NCBI RefSeq assembly: GCF_018881835.1 | Contig: NZ_JACVPO010000001.1 | Span: 1,054,001 to 1,118,000 of the forward strand | DNA from: Polynucleobacter hallstattensis | GTDB lineage: Bacteria; Pseudomonadota; Gammaproteobacteria; Burkholderiales; Burkholderiaceae | Length of the DNA: 64,000 nucleotides | Direction: 5' to 3' | Shown here: positions 32,709 to 42,273 of the stretch, in pieces | How positions within the stretch are numbered: the first letter of the stretch is position 1 | Layout: each line of letters starts with the position of its first letter | Made by a program: the position numbers and the translations under genes | The notes under the pieces: generated by a model | The model's input: the letters and a program-made list of their open reading frames with translations, nothing else | Told to the model about the DNA's origin: nothing | Databases searched by the model: none

Positions 32709-33968
32709 ATGAATCCAACCATTATCAATATTGTCAGTAGTGCTATTTTTGCAGTGGCGGTACTACATACTTTTTCAACCAAGTTTTTTGAGGGTCTAGC
32801 ACATAGATATCCAAATCATTCTGGTATTTGGCATTTACTTGGTGAGGTTGAGGTGGTATTTGGTTTTTGGGCGATGGTGTTGGTGTCATTCTTTTTTGTC
32901 TACTCTGGACATGATGCGACGATCGCTTACCTTGATAAGCTGAACTTTACCGAACCGCTATTTGTCTTTGTGATCATGATCATTGCGGCGAGTAAACCGG
33001 TTTTAGAGTTTTGTCTTTTTTTAGTATTGCGTGTGACAGCTTTACTGCCTGTCAAGAAATCGGTTGGATTTTTGTGGGTCACGCTCACTCTAGTACCCTT
33101 GCTTGGTTCATTTATTACCGAGCCTGCTGCCATGACAGTAGCTGCTTTGCTGCTGCGCAATTATTATTTCTCAAAGCAGATTTCCCCTAAGCTCATGTAT
33201 GCAGCGCTGGCGGTATTGTTTGTGAATATTTCCATTGGCGGCGCATTAACGCCCTATGCAGCTCCTCCCATATTGATGGTTGCGTCCACTTGGAATTGGG
33301 ATCTTGGGTTTATGTTGCAAAACTTTGGCTGGCGCTCTGCACTGGCAGTTGCAACCAATTCTGCCTTGCTCGTATTAATCTTCTTTAAAGAATTAAATGC
33401 TTTTAGAATCGAACCCAACGAGAAAAAAATTGATGCGATTCCTTTCGGCGTCATTACAATCCATTTAGCATTTTTAGTTGGAGTAGTGATCTCAGTTCAC
33501 CATTCAGTTTTATTCATGGGCTTATTCTTGTTTTTCGTGGGGTACACCGCAGCCTATGCACGCTATCAAAATAAGTTGATTATTCGTGAAAGTTTATTAG
33601 TAGCATTTTTCTTGGCGGGTCTTGTTGTTCTAGGTGGGCAACAAAAATGGTGGTTGCAATCTCTCTTGGTCAATTTAGATTCAACTTCGGTTTATTACGG
33701 CGCTACCGTCCTTACTGCAATAACTGATAATGCTGCGCTTACCTATTTAGGATCGCTGGTTGATGGGCTCTCTGATGAATTTAAGTACTCATTAGTTTCT
33801 GGCGCTCTCACTGGTGGCGGTTTAACCGTTATTGCTAATGCCCCCAATCCCGCAGGCTTCTCCATCCTGAAGCCCAGCTTTGAGGAAGGTGCAATTAGTC
33901 CGCTTTACTTGTTTCTATATGCACTACCCCCCACTATCATCGCCATCATCGCTTTCCGCTTTATCTGA
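32709..33968 (+). CDS. Putative Na+/H+ antiporter (copy 2)
   Basis: A 419-residue membrane protein that is a paralogue of the product of 5083-6345: both share HLLGEVE-VVFGFW-like text near residue 42, FTEPLFVFVIM near 80, LGSFITEPAAMTVAA near 140, VLTAITDNAALTYLGSL and NAPNPAGFSIL. The frame begins at a TTG at 32649, which falls in the terminator's T-run, so the ATG at 32709 that matches copy 1 is preferred. Two copies in 64 kb of a small genome suggest distinct conditions or ions. Ion specificity is a family inference only. Confidence 0.8.
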   Translation: MNPTIINIVSSAIFAVAVLHTFSTKFFEGLAHRYPNHSGIWHLLGEVEVVFGFWAMVLVSFFFVYSGHDATIAYLDKLNFTEPLFVFVIMIIAASKPVLEFCLFLVLRVTALLPVKKSVGFLWVTLTLVPLLGSFITEPAAMTVAALLLRNYYFSKQISPKLMYAALAVLFVNISIGGALTPYAAPPILMVASTWNWDLGFMLQNFGWRSALAVATNSALLVLIFFKELNAFRIEPNEKKIDAIPFGVITIHLAFLVGVVISVHHSVLFMGLFLFFVGYTAAYARYQNKLIIRESLLVAFFLAGLVVLGGQQKWWLQSLLVNLDSTSVYYGATVLTAITDNAALTYLGSLVDGLSDEFKYSLVSGALTGGGLTVIANAPNPAGFSILKPSFEEGAISPLYLFLYALPPTIIAIIAFRFI

Positions 33969-34051
33969 GTTAGGTGCTAGCCCATCAATTTGAAATATCG
34001 TTAGATATTGGGGCTGACCTTTCTCTTTCTCTTTGATGGATAAAATGAAAT

Positions 34052-34585
34052 ATGGCTAAATTTTGGAATTTCATCCTATTTCAGGCGGGTTGGTTTGCTT
34101 GCATTATTGGTGCAGCCAATGAGCAGGTTTTATGGCCTGTCATTGGCACCCTTTTATATCTTGCGATACATATTTGGCGCTCGGAGCATTCAAAGCTAGA
34201 GCTAAAGCTTGTATTTAAGGCAGTTATATTTGGAGTGAGTGCGGACACACTTATAGCCAATCTAGGCTTTCTATACTTTAAAGATGCTTGGCCTAGCGCC
34301 TATTTATCCCCATTTTGGATGTGGACCCTATGGGCATTGGTAGCCAGTACTGTTAATGGATCCTTATCCTGGTTACGTGGCAGGCCATGGTTGGGGGCCA
34401 TCTTAGGGGCAATAGCGGGTCCAATGTCCTATGAGGCGGGTATTCGTATGGGAGCAGGCTCTTGGAGGCCAGATGGGCAACTGGGGGGGCTCGCCCTTTT
34501 GGCAATCGTATGGGGTGTTGCTATGCCGCTATTTTTCCATTGGCATAGCCGTCATGTCAGTGCAAGCCTAATTAAAAATCAGTAA
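34052..34585 (+). CDS. DUF2878 membrane protein
   Basis: A 177-residue inner-membrane protein with about five or six spans and the family features MAKFWNFILFQAGWFACIIG at the N-terminus and GPMSYEAGIRMGAG near residue 130. DUF2878 proteins are common in proteobacteria and have no assigned function. TAAAAT lies seven bases before the ATG, so a very short leader is possible. The gene ends 29 bases before the LexA box of recA. Confidence 0.82.
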   Translation: MAKFWNFILFQAGWFACIIGAANEQVLWPVIGTLLYLAIHIWRSEHSKLELKLVFKAVIFGVSADTLIANLGFLYFKDAWPSAYLSPFWMWTLWALVASTVNGSLSWLRGRPWLGAILGAIAGPMSYEAGIRMGAGSWRPDGQLGGLALLAIVWGVAMPLFFHWHSRHVSASLIKNQ

Positions 34586-34613
34586 ATTCTTTTTAAAAGA
34601 TGCTTGCAAATAG

Positions 34614-34633
34614 TACTGTTTTTATATACAGTG
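34614..34633. promoter_or_regulatory. LexA (SOS) box upstream of recA
   Basis: CTGT (34616-34619), eight bases, ACAG (34628-34631), inside a 20-base near-palindrome flanked by TA and TG, matches the beta/gammaproteobacterial SOS box with few changes. It overlaps a candidate promoter (TTGCAA at 34604, TATACA at 34625) and lies 70 bases before the recA ATG. Confidence 0.9.
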
Positions 34634-34702
34634 ATTTGCATGCTAACAAAAAACACAAAAAACTCGAAAAACAGCCTAACAAACAGTGAAAAGGGATTAA
34701 AC

Positions 34703-35791
34703 ATGGCCTTGGACGATAAGAGAAAATCAGCCTCATCCGAATTTGACGGTATGAGCGGAGACAAGCAAAAGGCGCTTACTGCGGCCTTAGCGCAAATTGA
34801 GAAGCAATTTGGTAAGGGCTCAATCATGAGATTGGGCGATGCAGAGATTCATCAAGATATTCAGGTAGTTTCTAGTGGCTCACTGGGCTTGGATATTGCA
34901 CTGGGAGTTGGTGGTTTGGCGCGTGGACGTGTTATTGAGATTTACGGCCCAGAATCTTCAGGTAAGACTACTCTGACTTTGCATGCGATTGCAGAGATGC
35001 AAAAGATTGGTGGAACTTGCGCCTTTATTGATGCGGAGCATGCTTTAGATGTTCAGTACGCTTCACGCTTAGGTGTAGATGTTAATAATCTCTTGATCTC
35101 ACAACCAGATACTGGCGAGCAAGCATTGGAAATTGCAGATGCATTAGTGCGTTCGGGCTCTATCGATTTAATCGTCATTGACTCTGTAGCGGCCTTAGTT
35201 CCAAGGGCGGAGATCGAGGGCGATATGGGTGATTCATTGCCCGGCCTCCAAGCCCGTCTGATGAGTCAAGCATTGCGTAAGTTGACTGGTGCGATCAAGC
35301 GCACTAATACAACCGTCATCTTCATCAACCAGATCCGTATGAAAATTGGCGTGATGTTTGGTTCACCTGAAACTACAACAGGTGGTAATGCACTGAAGTT
35401 CTACGCTTCTATGCGTTTAGATATTCGTCGTATCGGCAGTATCAAGAAAGGTGATGAAATTGTTGGTAATGAGACTCGCGTGAAAGTGGTTAAGAACAAA
35501 GTATCTCCACCATTCCGCGAAGCAATCTTTGACATCATGTACGGCGCTGGAATTTCTCGAGAGGGTGAAATTATTGATATGGGTGTTGAGGCTGATATCG
35601 TTGAAAAATCAGGCTCTTGGTATGCCTATAACGGTGATCGCATTGGTCAAGGAAAAGACAATGTGCGTGAGTTCTTGAAAGAGAATCCAGCCATTGCCCA
35701 AGATATTGAGGCCAAGATTCGTGCGAAATTGGGAGTAAAGACTGGCACAGCAATAGTTAGCGATGTTTTAAGCGAAGAAGAGGAAGCGTAA
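34703..35791 (+). CDS. recA: Recombinase RecA
   Basis: The DNA strand-exchange ATPase and SOS co-protease. The 362-residue product has the Walker A motif GPESSGKTT (about residues 82-90), the [19 protein letters not shown] region (Walker B and loop L1), [20 protein letters not shown] (L2) and an acidic C-terminus. The open frame reaches back to 34604, before and through the LexA box, so the ATG at 34703 with AAGGG before it is chosen. recX follows after seven bases. LexA control is strongly indicated by the box. Confidence 0.98.
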   Translation: MALDDKRKSASSEFDGMSGDKQKALTAALAQIEKQFGKGSIMRLGDAEIHQDIQVVSSGSLGLDIALGVGGLARGRVIEIYGPESSGKTTLTLHAIAEMQKIGGTCAFIDAEHALDVQYASRLGVDVNNLLISQPDTGEQALEIADALVRSGSIDLIVIDSVAALVPRAEIEGDMGDSLPGLQARLMSQALRKLTGAIKRTNTTVIFINQIRMKIGVMFGSPETTTGGNALKFYASMRLDIRRIGSIKKGDEIVGNETRVKVVKNKVSPPFREAIFDIMYGAGISREGEIIDMGVEADIVEKSGSWYAYNGDRIGQGKDNVREFLKENPAIAQDIEAKIRAKLGVKTGTAIVSDVLSEEEEA

Positions 35792-35798
35792 TTCTTCG

Positions 35799-36335
35799 AT
35801 GTCAGAGCTAGGTAGCACCGTTCAAAAAAAGAAAAAACAAAGCCCGAGTCTCAAAGCTCGGGCTTTGCGCCTTTTATCCATGCGCGAGTACAGCCGCAAG
35901 GGGCTTGCAGCAAAGCTTGAAGAGTCAGCAGCAAGGATGTTGAAGCTTAAGACTGTCGGGGAGGATTCTGAGGAGATTGCACCAACCAACTCCCTGACTT
36001 CTCAGATTGAGGCTGTCTTGGATGATTTTGAGGCTCGTGGTTGGTTATCTGATGAGCGCTTTGCAGAAGCCCTTGTTAGACGTCGTAGCGAGCGCTTTGG
36101 CACTAGAAAAATACAAGATGAGCTCACACAGGCAGGGGTGGATAGCTCAAAGACTGTAGCGCTTTTAAAGACCTTAAAAGAGACTGAATACCAGCGCGCT
36201 TACGAATTGTGGTTGCGTAAATTTGGAGCTCTACCAACAGAGCAGAAGGAGCGGGCTCGTCAATATCGTTTCCTAGCCTCCAAGGGCTTTAGCTCAGCCG
36301 TAGTCTCTAAGGTAGTGGCTGGGCGTCCAGACTAG
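35799..36335 (+). CDS. recX: Regulatory protein RecX
   Basis: RecX binds RecA filaments and limits their activity. The 178-residue protein has the three tandem three-helix RecX repeats, starting at SLKARALRLLSMREYSRKGL and including DDFEARGWLSDERFAEALVRRR and a C-terminal FLASKGFSSAVVSKVV. The lysine-rich N-terminus (QKKKKQ) and the first repeat are encoded over an 11-pair hairpin at 35838-35867. An internal ATG at 35880 would avoid the hairpin but would cut the first helix, so the upstream ATG seven bases after recA is kept. Confidence 0.93.
   Translation: MSELGSTVQKKKKQSPSLKARALRLLSMREYSRKGLAAKLEESAARMLKLKTVGEDSEEIAPTNSLTSQIEAVLDDFEARGWLSDERFAEALVRRRSERFGTRKIQDELTQAGVDSSKTVALLKTLKETEYQRAYELWLRKFGALPTEQKERARQYRFLASKGFSSAVVSKVVAGRPD
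35838..35867 (+). terminator. Terminator-like hairpin within the recX coding sequence
   Basis: CAAAGCCCGAG (35838-35848) and CTCGGGCTTTG (35857-35867) pair perfectly over 11 bases with an eight-base loop, followed by CGCCTTTTA. It would reduce recX transcription relative to recA, as an intergenic terminator does in E. coli. The T-run is short, so termination is probably partial. Confidence 0.7.
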
Positions 36336-36494
36336 GGCAATTACGGAGCAAATAGGCCATGTTGCCGCATTGCAGCATGATAGACTTACGGAGTCAGCTA
36401 AACCGCTACCGTTGACTCAAATAGGTGGATACGGTTAATTCGGTTTTGCTAATCCTCATCGCTTGCTTAAAAAGATACCGTTTCGGGAGTAATA

Positions 36495-37664
36495 ATGAAA
36501 ATTCACGAGTACCAAGGGAAAGAATTACTGCACCAATTTAATGTGCCTGTTCCAAACGGCATCCCTGCATTTAATGTTGATGAGGCAATTAAAGCTGCCG
36601 AAAAGCTTGGTGGTCCAGTATGGGTTGTTAAGGCACAAATTCATGCAGGTGGTCGCGGTAAAGGTGGTGGTGTGAAGTTGGCTCGCAGCATGGACGAAGT
36701 GAAAAAATACGCTTCTGAAATTTTGGGTATGCAGTTGAAAACCCATCAAACAGGCCCAGAAGGTCAAAAAGTCAATCGTCTCTTAATTGAAGACGGTGCA
36801 GACATTAAAAAAGAGTACTACTTCAGTATCGTTACTGACCGAGGCACACAGAAGAATGTCATCATGGCTTCTAGTGAAGGTGGTATGGATATTGAAGAGG
36901 TTGCAGAATCTCATCCAGAAAAAATTATTAAAGTGTTTGTTGATCCATTGATTGGTTTGACTGATGCTGACTGTCAGATTATTGCGAAAGGTATTGGTGT
37001 TCCCGATGCTTCAATTCCAATGGCAAGTGACGTGTTTAAAAACTTGTATAAAACCTATTGGGAAACTGATGCTTCATTGGTGGAAATCAATCCATTAATT
37101 CTTGAAGGCAATGGCAAGATCAAGGCGCTTGACGCTAAATTCAATTTTGATCCAAATGCTTTGTATCGTCATCCAGAAATTGTGGCTTATCGCGATATTG
37201 ATGAAGAAGATGCGGCCGAGATCGAGGCTTCTAAGTTTGACTTAGCCTACATTTCACTTGATGGCAATATTGGCTGCTTAGTGAATGGTGCAGGTTTAGC
37301 AATGGCAACAATGGATACCATTAAGTTGTTTGGCGGCGAGCCAGCAAACTTCTTGGACGTTGGTGGTGGCGCAACTGCAGAGAAGGTAACAGAAGCCTTC
37401 AAGATCATGCTCAAGAACAAGAGCGTTGAGGCAATCTTGGTAAATATTTTCGGCGGCATTATGCGTTGCGACGTGATTGCTGATGGTGTGGTTACAGCGT
37501 GTAAGGCAGTGAACTTGACTGTACCTTTGGTCGTGCGTATGAAGGGTACCAATGAGGAGCTAGGCAAGAAGATTCTTGCAGACTCTGGTTTACCAATCAT
37601 TAGCGCCGATTCAATGGCAGAAGCTGCTACTAAGGTAGTTGCTGCTGTTGCGAAAAATAAATAA
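36495..37664 (+). CDS. sucC: Succinyl-CoA ligase beta subunit
   Basis: The ADP/GDP-forming beta subunit of the TCA-cycle enzyme that interconverts succinyl-CoA and succinate with nucleotide triphosphate synthesis. The 389-residue protein has the ATP-grasp domain ([20 protein letters not shown] near residue 45) and the C-terminal ligase domain with [14 protein letters not shown] and [22 protein letters not shown] precedes the ATG. sucD follows after 14 bases. The 160-base gap upstream carries a nested inverted repeat (36400-36446). Confidence 0.98.
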   Translation: MKIHEYQGKELLHQFNVPVPNGIPAFNVDEAIKAAEKLGGPVWVVKAQIHAGGRGKGGGVKLARSMDEVKKYASEILGMQLKTHQTGPEGQKVNRLLIEDGADIKKEYYFSIVTDRGTQKNVIMASSEGGMDIEEVAESHPEKIIKVFVDPLIGLTDADCQIIAKGIGVPDASIPMASDVFKNLYKTYWETDASLVEINPLILEGNGKIKALDAKFNFDPNALYRHPEIVAYRDIDEEDAAEIEASKFDLAYISLDGNIGCLVNGAGLAMATMDTIKLFGGEPANFLDVGGGATAEKVTEAFKIMLKNKSVEAILVNIFGGIMRCDVIADGVVTACKAVNLTVPLVVRMKGTNEELGKKILADSGLPIISADSMAEAATKVVAAVAKNK

Positions 37665-37678
37665 CCAAGGAAATCAAT

Positions 37679-38572
37679 ATGTCTATTTTGGTAAATAAAA
37701 ATACTAAAGTAATTACTCAAGGTATTACTGGTAAGACTGGCCAATTTCATACAGAAAAGTGCCAGGAATACGCAAACGGTAAAAACTGTTTTGTTGCTGG
37801 CGTTAATCCTAAAAAAGCAGGCGAGTCTATTTTCAATATTCCAATTTATGGAACTGTAAGAGAAGCTGCTCAGCAAACTGGTGCAACTACTTCGGTTATT
37901 TATGTTCCGCCCCCTGGTGCTGCTGCTGCCATTTGGGAAGCCGTTGAAGCCGACCTTGATTTTGTGATCTGCATTACTGAGGGCATTCCAGTCAAGGACA
38001 TGCTGGAAGTGCGCAACAAGATGCATGCAAAAGAAGCTGCCGGAGGTAAGAAGACTTTATTACTTGGCCCAAATTGCCCTGGCATCATTACTCCAGATGA
38101 AATCAAAATCGGCATCATGCCTGGCCATATTCATAAAAAGGGTCGTATTGGTGTAGTAAGTCGTTCAGGTACTTTGACGTATGAAGCAGTTGGTCAATTG
38201 ACAGCGATCGGTTTAGGGCAGTCCACTGCAGTAGGTATTGGTGGCGACCCAATCAATGGCTTAAAGCATATTGATGTAATGCGCATGTTCAACGAAGATC
38301 CAGATACAGATGCAGTTATCATGATCGGCGAAATCGGTGGTCCAGATGAAGCTGAAGCAGCACGCTGGTGCAAGGCCAACATGAAGAAACCGATTGTTGG
38401 CTTTATCGCCGGTGTAACAGCGCCTCCTGGAAAACGTATGGGCCATGCAGGTGCATTGATTTCTGGTGGTGCGGATACGGCGGATGCAAAGCTTGCTGTG
38501 ATGGAAGAATGTGGCTTTAAGGTAACAAGAAATCCATCAGAAATGGCTGCATTACTTAAAGCTATGTTGTAA
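37679..38572 (+). CDS. sucD: Succinyl-CoA ligase alpha subunit
   Basis: The CoA-binding alpha subunit, partner of SucC. The 297-residue protein opens with the CoA-binding domain (VITQGITGKTGQFHTEKCQ near residue 11) and carries the active-site histidine that is phosphorylated in the region GFIAGVTAPPGKRMGHAGALISG (about residues 238-260, His near 251). It is the second gene of sucCD and is followed at once by a strong terminator. Confidence 0.98.
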   Translation: MSILVNKNTKVITQGITGKTGQFHTEKCQEYANGKNCFVAGVNPKKAGESIFNIPIYGTVREAAQQTGATTSVIYVPPPGAAAAIWEAVEADLDFVICITEGIPVKDMLEVRNKMHAKEAAGGKKTLLLGPNCPGIITPDEIKIGIMPGHIHKKGRIGVVSRSGTLTYEAVGQLTAIGLGQSTAVGIGGDPINGLKHIDVMRMFNEDPDTDAVIMIGEIGGPDEAEAARWCKANMKKPIVGFIAGVTAPPGKRMGHAGALISGGADTADAKLAVMEECGFKVTRNPSEMAALLKAML

Positions 38573-38579
38573 TCAAAGA

Positions 38580-38608
38580 TTCATGCCGATTCGTCGGCAT
38601 GAATTTTG
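38580..38608 (+). terminator. UUCG-loop terminator after sucCD
   Basis: TTCATGCCGA-TTCG-TCGGCATGAA is a perfect ten-pair stem with a stable UUCG loop followed by TTTTG, seven bases after the sucD stop. Confidence 0.94.
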
Positions 38609-38652
38609 TAGGATCTTGTAGTTAAAACTAAAAATAAAAGTACGGAGACATC

Positions 38653-39360
38653 ATGGATTATTCAGCATTTTCAGATGCAGCCTTTTGGGCGGCATTACTT
38701 TCAATCATCGTGGCGAATATTTTGCTGTCTGGGGATAACGCAGTGGTAATCGCGCTGGCATCACGCAATCTACCACCTGCCCAGCAAAAAAAGGCAATCT
38801 TTTGGGGTAGTGCCGCAGCCATCATCTTGCGCGTTGTTCTAACGATTACTGCGGTTGCTCTATTAACGCTGCCATATTTAAAAATCATAGGTGGCTTGCT
38901 ATTGCTCTATATTGGTATTCAGTTGTTATCCGATAGTGGCGGTGAAGAGCATATGGAAGCCAAGACCAGTATTTGGGCGGCCATTCGTACGATTTTGATC
39001 GCTGACTTAGTGATGAGCTTAGATAACGTTCTAGCCGTTGCAGCAGCAGCTCAAAAAGGCCCTGAAGAAACTCGACTCTTGCTCTTAATTATTGGTTTGG
39101 CAATGTCTATTCCATTGATTATTTTTGGCAGCGCTATGTTGCTAAAGGTAATGGAGCGTTTCCCAATCATTATCACTATTGGTGCAGGGCTTTTAGGTTT
39201 CTTGGCTGGCGGCATGTTGGTCGACGATCCTGCGATCAAAGATAGCATTCAGGCTGCGCTAGGTGATGCGAAACTAGGCTTTGAAGTGGTTGGTATAGCG
39301 ATTGTGATTTTGGTTGGCACCTATTTCAAGAAAAAGAACGCGGCTAAAGAAGCGCATTAA
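38653..39360 (+). CDS. TerC-family membrane protein (YjbE-like)
   Basis: A 235-residue inner-membrane protein with about seven spans. The TerC family markers are [19 protein letters not shown] near residue 22 and [20 protein letters not shown] near 118, each with the conserved Asp-Asn pair thought to contact metal. Members are linked with tellurium resistance or manganese export; here the role is a family inference. CGGAG precedes the ATG by five or six bases. It is a single-gene unit between two terminators. Confidence 0.88.
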   Translation: MDYSAFSDAAFWAALLSIIVANILLSGDNAVVIALASRNLPPAQQKKAIFWGSAAAIILRVVLTITAVALLTLPYLKIIGGLLLLYIGIQLLSDSGGEEHMEAKTSIWAAIRTILIADLVMSLDNVLAVAAAAQKGPEETRLLLLIIGLAMSIPLIIFGSAMLLKVMERFPIIITIGAGLLGFLAGGMLVDDPAIKDSIQAALGDAKLGFEVVGIAIVILVGTYFKKKNAAKEAH

Positions 39361-39382
39361 TTTTTCTTTCGTATTAATCAGA

Positions 39383-39410
39383 AAAGCCGGCCTTCAAAGC
39401 CGGCTTTTTC
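39383..39410 (+). terminator. Intrinsic terminator after the TerC gene
   Basis: AAAGCCGGC and GCCGGCTTT pair perfectly over nine bases around CTTCAAA, with a following T-run, 22 bases after the stop. Confidence 0.94.
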
Positions 39411-39484
39411 TTACATTTGGACATCTTGAATGTGTTGGGTATAGACTGGATGATGAGGCATTTAACCCTCAGGAGCTAATGAAT

Positions 39485-39982
39485 ATGTCTACGCAAGATC
39501 AGCAACAAGAGTCTGGATTTACCTTGATTGAGGTGATGGTGGTGGTTGCCATCATCGGTATTCTAGTGGCAGTAGCCGTTCCTCAATATCAAGATTACAT
39601 TGCTCGCAGTCGCATCGTAGAGGGCATGAATCTCTCCTCAAGTGCAAAGCTTGCTGTGACAGAAGCTTTTGCCAGCAGAGGTGCTGTGCCGATGGATGAT
39701 GCAACACAGGGCTCGTTTACTTTTGTGCCAACCCGCAGCGTGAAGTTAATTGAAATCACACCATCTGGAGCAATTGCCATTGACTTTCAAAATAATGTAG
39801 CACCCGATAATAAAAATACTTTGCATCTCATCCCAACAAATAACCCTGATGCTAATGCTCCAAGAACAATCGATTTATCCAAGCCAGAGGGATCGACTTG
39901 GGCGGGTGGGTGGTCTTGTCGTTCCATTGAGACAAATCTCTTGCCTCAACTATTGCCTTCAGAGTGCCGCATTACGAAGTAA
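39485..39982 (+). CDS. Type IV pilin (PilA-like major or minor pilin)
   Basis: A 165-residue prepilin. The short leader ends in glycine followed by [20 protein letters not shown], the class III prepilin-peptidase site and hydrophobic assembly helix (Glu5 present). A pair of cysteines near the C-terminus (Cys in GGWSCRSIE and PSECRITK) can close the D-loop disulfide. The open frame reaches back to 39314 inside terC, but ATGs at 39479 and 39485 follow AGGAG; the second has normal spacing. No other pilus genes are near. It is possibly the main pilin for attachment or DNA uptake. Confidence 0.9.
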   Translation: MSTQDQQQESGFTLIEVMVVVAIIGILVAVAVPQYQDYIARSRIVEGMNLSSSAKLAVTEAFASRGAVPMDDATQGSFTFVPTRSVKLIEITPSGAIAIDFQNNVAPDNKNTLHLIPTNNPDANAPRTIDLSKPEGSTWAGGWSCRSIETNLLPQLLPSECRITK

Positions 39983-40007
39983 CGCAATGATTAGTGCTTC
40001 ATGAGAA

Positions 40008-40034
40008 ATTAAGCCACCCTAGGGCGGCTTAATT
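40008..40034. terminator. Bidirectional terminator between pilin and moaC
   Basis: ATTAAGCC-A-CCC-TA-GGG-C-GGCTTAAT forms a hairpin of eleven pairs with one A-C mismatch. It stands between two convergent genes, 26 bases after the pilin stop and 25 before the moaC stop. Confidence 0.75.
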
Positions 40035-40057
40035 ATTTGCATGATGAAGTTTGTCTA

Positions 40058-40531
40058 TTAGGCCTTCCATTCTCCAGACTTACCGCCACTCTTCTCCAGA
40101 AGATGGACATCTCCCATCACCATTCCCCTATCAACAGCTTTGGCCATATCGTAGATTGTGAGTAGGGCCACCTGTACTGCAGTGAGGGCTTCCATTTCCA
40201 CGCCAGTGGGACCAGTTGTTTCGGCTCTCACTTGGCAGGTAATAGTGCTGGTTTCATTACTTAGGACAAATTCTAGACTCACGTGCGTTAGGGCTAGCGG
40301 GTGACAAAGGGGAATCAAGTCCGATGTCTTCTTAGATGCCTGAATACCAGCTATTCGGGCGATGCCTAAAACATCTCCTTTTTTATGGGTGCCCGCCTCA
40401 ATCATGCCAAAGGTTGCTGGCAGCATGGTGATCTTGCCTGTAGCAACGGCAATCCGATGGGTATTGGGCTTATCACCAACATTGACCATATGGGCTTGGC
40501 CGCTTGTATCAAAATGAGTTAGTTTGTTCAT
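40058..40531 (-). CDS. moaC: Cyclic pyranopterin monophosphate synthase
   Basis: MoaC acts with MoaA to convert GTP into the first pterin intermediate of molybdenum cofactor. The 157-residue protein has the hallmarks [56 protein letters not shown] and a C-terminal [10 protein letters not shown]. The catalytic Lys/His/Asp residues lie in these conserved parts. It is divergent from the BepA-like gene across about 20 bases and converges with the pilin gene. No other moa or moe gene is in the window. Confidence 0.96.
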   Translation of the reverse strand: MNKLTHFDTSGQAHMVNVGDKPNTHRIAVATGKITMLPATFGMIEAGTHKKGDVLGIARIAGIQASKKTSDLIPLCHPLALTHVSLEFVLSNETSTITCQVRAETTGPTGVEMEALTAVQVALLTIYDMAKAVDRGMVMGDVHLLEKSGGKSGEWKA

Positions 40532-40554
40532 GGGATAAGTTTTACCATATAGGG

Positions 40555-42273
40555 ATGCAAGTCATAAAGACATCAAGGGGTATATCGATTTTTAGACGAA
40601 TTTTGGCTACTCAGCTCATTCTGAGTTTGGCTTGGCCAAGTGCTGGTTTCGTCTATGCGGCTGGCCCTGCGCCTTCTTCGAGCACTGGGGATGTATCGGT
40701 ACAGGGTGAGTCTGCCGCCTTGCAAAATTTGGGTAGAGCGGTCCAGTCGCCTGATGCTCGCTCCTCCAATCTGCCATCACGCAATGCGCCTCTTAGCCAA
40801 CCCAGTTTTGTGCTCCCGGATATGGGTGACCCTGGTGGCGATAGCTTGAGTCGCATGGATGAGAAAAAGTATGGCGAAATGATCATGCGCCAGATCCGTC
40901 CAGATCCGGATTATTCAAATGATTTACCGATCTATGACTATTTAAATGATATGGAGCGACGCTTATTGCAGGCCGCAAAACGTCTGCAATTGGGCGGTGC
41001 CAATGAGCAGGGTAGTGGTGCTTATAACTTTGAAGTGTTTGCTGTTAAAGACAGTAGCATTAACGCATTTGCATTGCCCGGTGGATTTATTGGTTTTCAT
41101 ACGGGATTGCTAGTTAGTGCTGAAACAGATTCGGAAGTAGCTTCTGTTATGGGTCATGAGACAGGTCACGTTTTACAGCGCCACTTGGCTCGTCAGATGG
41201 ACAAACAAACCACCAACACAATGATTGCCCTCGCTGGCATATTGCTAGGTGCCTTAGCTGCCTCACGTAATCCAGGCGCAGCATCTGGTCTCATGCAGGG
41301 TGGTCAGGCAGTTGCTATTAATAATCAGCTCTCCTACTCAAGAGATGCTGAGCGCGAGGCTGATCGTATCGGCTTTCAGATTCTGGCAGCGAGTGGCTAT
41401 GACGTCAATGGTGCTCCAGGCTTTTTCCAGCGGCTACAAAAGGCGACAGGAATTATGGATAGTGGAGTGCCATCTTATGTGCGTACCCATCCATTAACCA
41501 CTGATCGTATTGCGGATATGCAAGATCGTGCTCGAAATATCGCCAGCAGAAATGTGCCTACGGCAGTGGAGTTTTATTTCATCAAAGCACGTGCTCGCAT
41601 GGAGCAATCTGGAAGCTCTAGTCAGATGTACGATTTAAAAAATACCTTTGAAGGTTTGAGTAAACAATCAGTCCCTGGAAAGCAGATAGAAGGTTTTTAT
41701 GGACTTGCACTGGTTGCTCTAAAGCAGGGTAAATTCGATCAAGCTTCAAGCTATTTGCAACAAGCACGCAACCTAGCCAATAGCGTTAGCGCGCCAGGAT
41801 CACCCATACTGCGACAAAGTCTGTCTTTAGACATTACTACTTCCGAGTTAGCATTGGCTAGAGGAAAGGGTGATGAGGCTTTGCAAATCGCCCAAGCCAC
41901 TTTAAAAGCTTTCCCACAATCCTATGCTGCTGGAGCAGCGATGATGAATGCGTATCTGAAACTAGGTCGTACCAATGACGCCATTGCCTGGTTAAAGGCG
42001 CGCACTAGAGTGCAGCCCAATGAGTTGGTGTGGTGGACCATGTTATCTAATGCCTATGATCAGGCAAAGAATATAGCGATGCGCCATTACGCCCTTGGAG
42101 AAAAATATGCGCTTGAGGGTGCATGGCCATCAGCGATTGAGCAACTCAAGATTGCTAGATCTTCTGGTGGCGCAGATTTCTATCAGGCTTCTAGCATTGA
42201 TGCACGTCTTCGTGAAATGCAGAAGCAATATCAAGAAGAATTGAAGGAGCAGGGCAAAAATATGCCTAGCTAA
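40555..42273 (+). CDS. bepA: BepA-like periplasmic M48 metalloprotease with TPR repeats
   Basis: BepA degrades misassembled LptD and helps outer-membrane assembly. The 572-residue product has a signal peptide (residues about 10-36), an M48 protease domain with the zinc motif H201-ETGH-205 ([13 protein letters not shown]) and the downstream glutamate in [10 protein letters not shown], then a C-terminal half rich in TPR-like helices (about 340-550). The frame can open at 40504 within moaC, but [20 protein letters not shown] from the ATG at 40555 gives a normal signal peptide. The stop is adjacent to the stop of the next convergent gene. Confidence 0.9.
   Translation: MQVIKTSRGISIFRRILATQLILSLAWPSAGFVYAAGPAPSSSTGDVSVQGESAALQNLGRAVQSPDARSSNLPSRNAPLSQPSFVLPDMGDPGGDSLSRMDEKKYGEMIMRQIRPDPDYSNDLPIYDYLNDMERRLLQAAKRLQLGGANEQGSGAYNFEVFAVKDSSINAFALPGGFIGFHTGLLVSAETDSEVASVMGHETGHVLQRHLARQMDKQTTNTMIALAGILLGALAASRNPGAASGLMQGGQAVAINNQLSYSRDAEREADRIGFQILAASGYDVNGAPGFFQRLQKATGIMDSGVPSYVRTHPLTTDRIADMQDRARNIASRNVPTAVEFYFIKARARMEQSGSSSQMYDLKNTFEGLSKQSVPGKQIEGFYGLALVALKQGKFDQASSYLQQARNLANSVSAPGSPILRQSLSLDITTSELALARGKGDEALQIAQATLKAFPQSYAAGAAMMNAYLKLGRTNDAIAWLKARTRVQPNELVWWTMLSNAYDQAKNIAMRHYALGEKYALEGAWPSAIEQLKIARSSGGADFYQASSIDARLREMQKQYQEELKEQGKNMPS

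Noticed and set aside
37247-38026. Open frame of 259 codons on the minus strand over sucC and sucD
   Set aside because: It crosses two strongly conserved genes and their gap; its length comes from their codon bias, and the translation resembles no protein.
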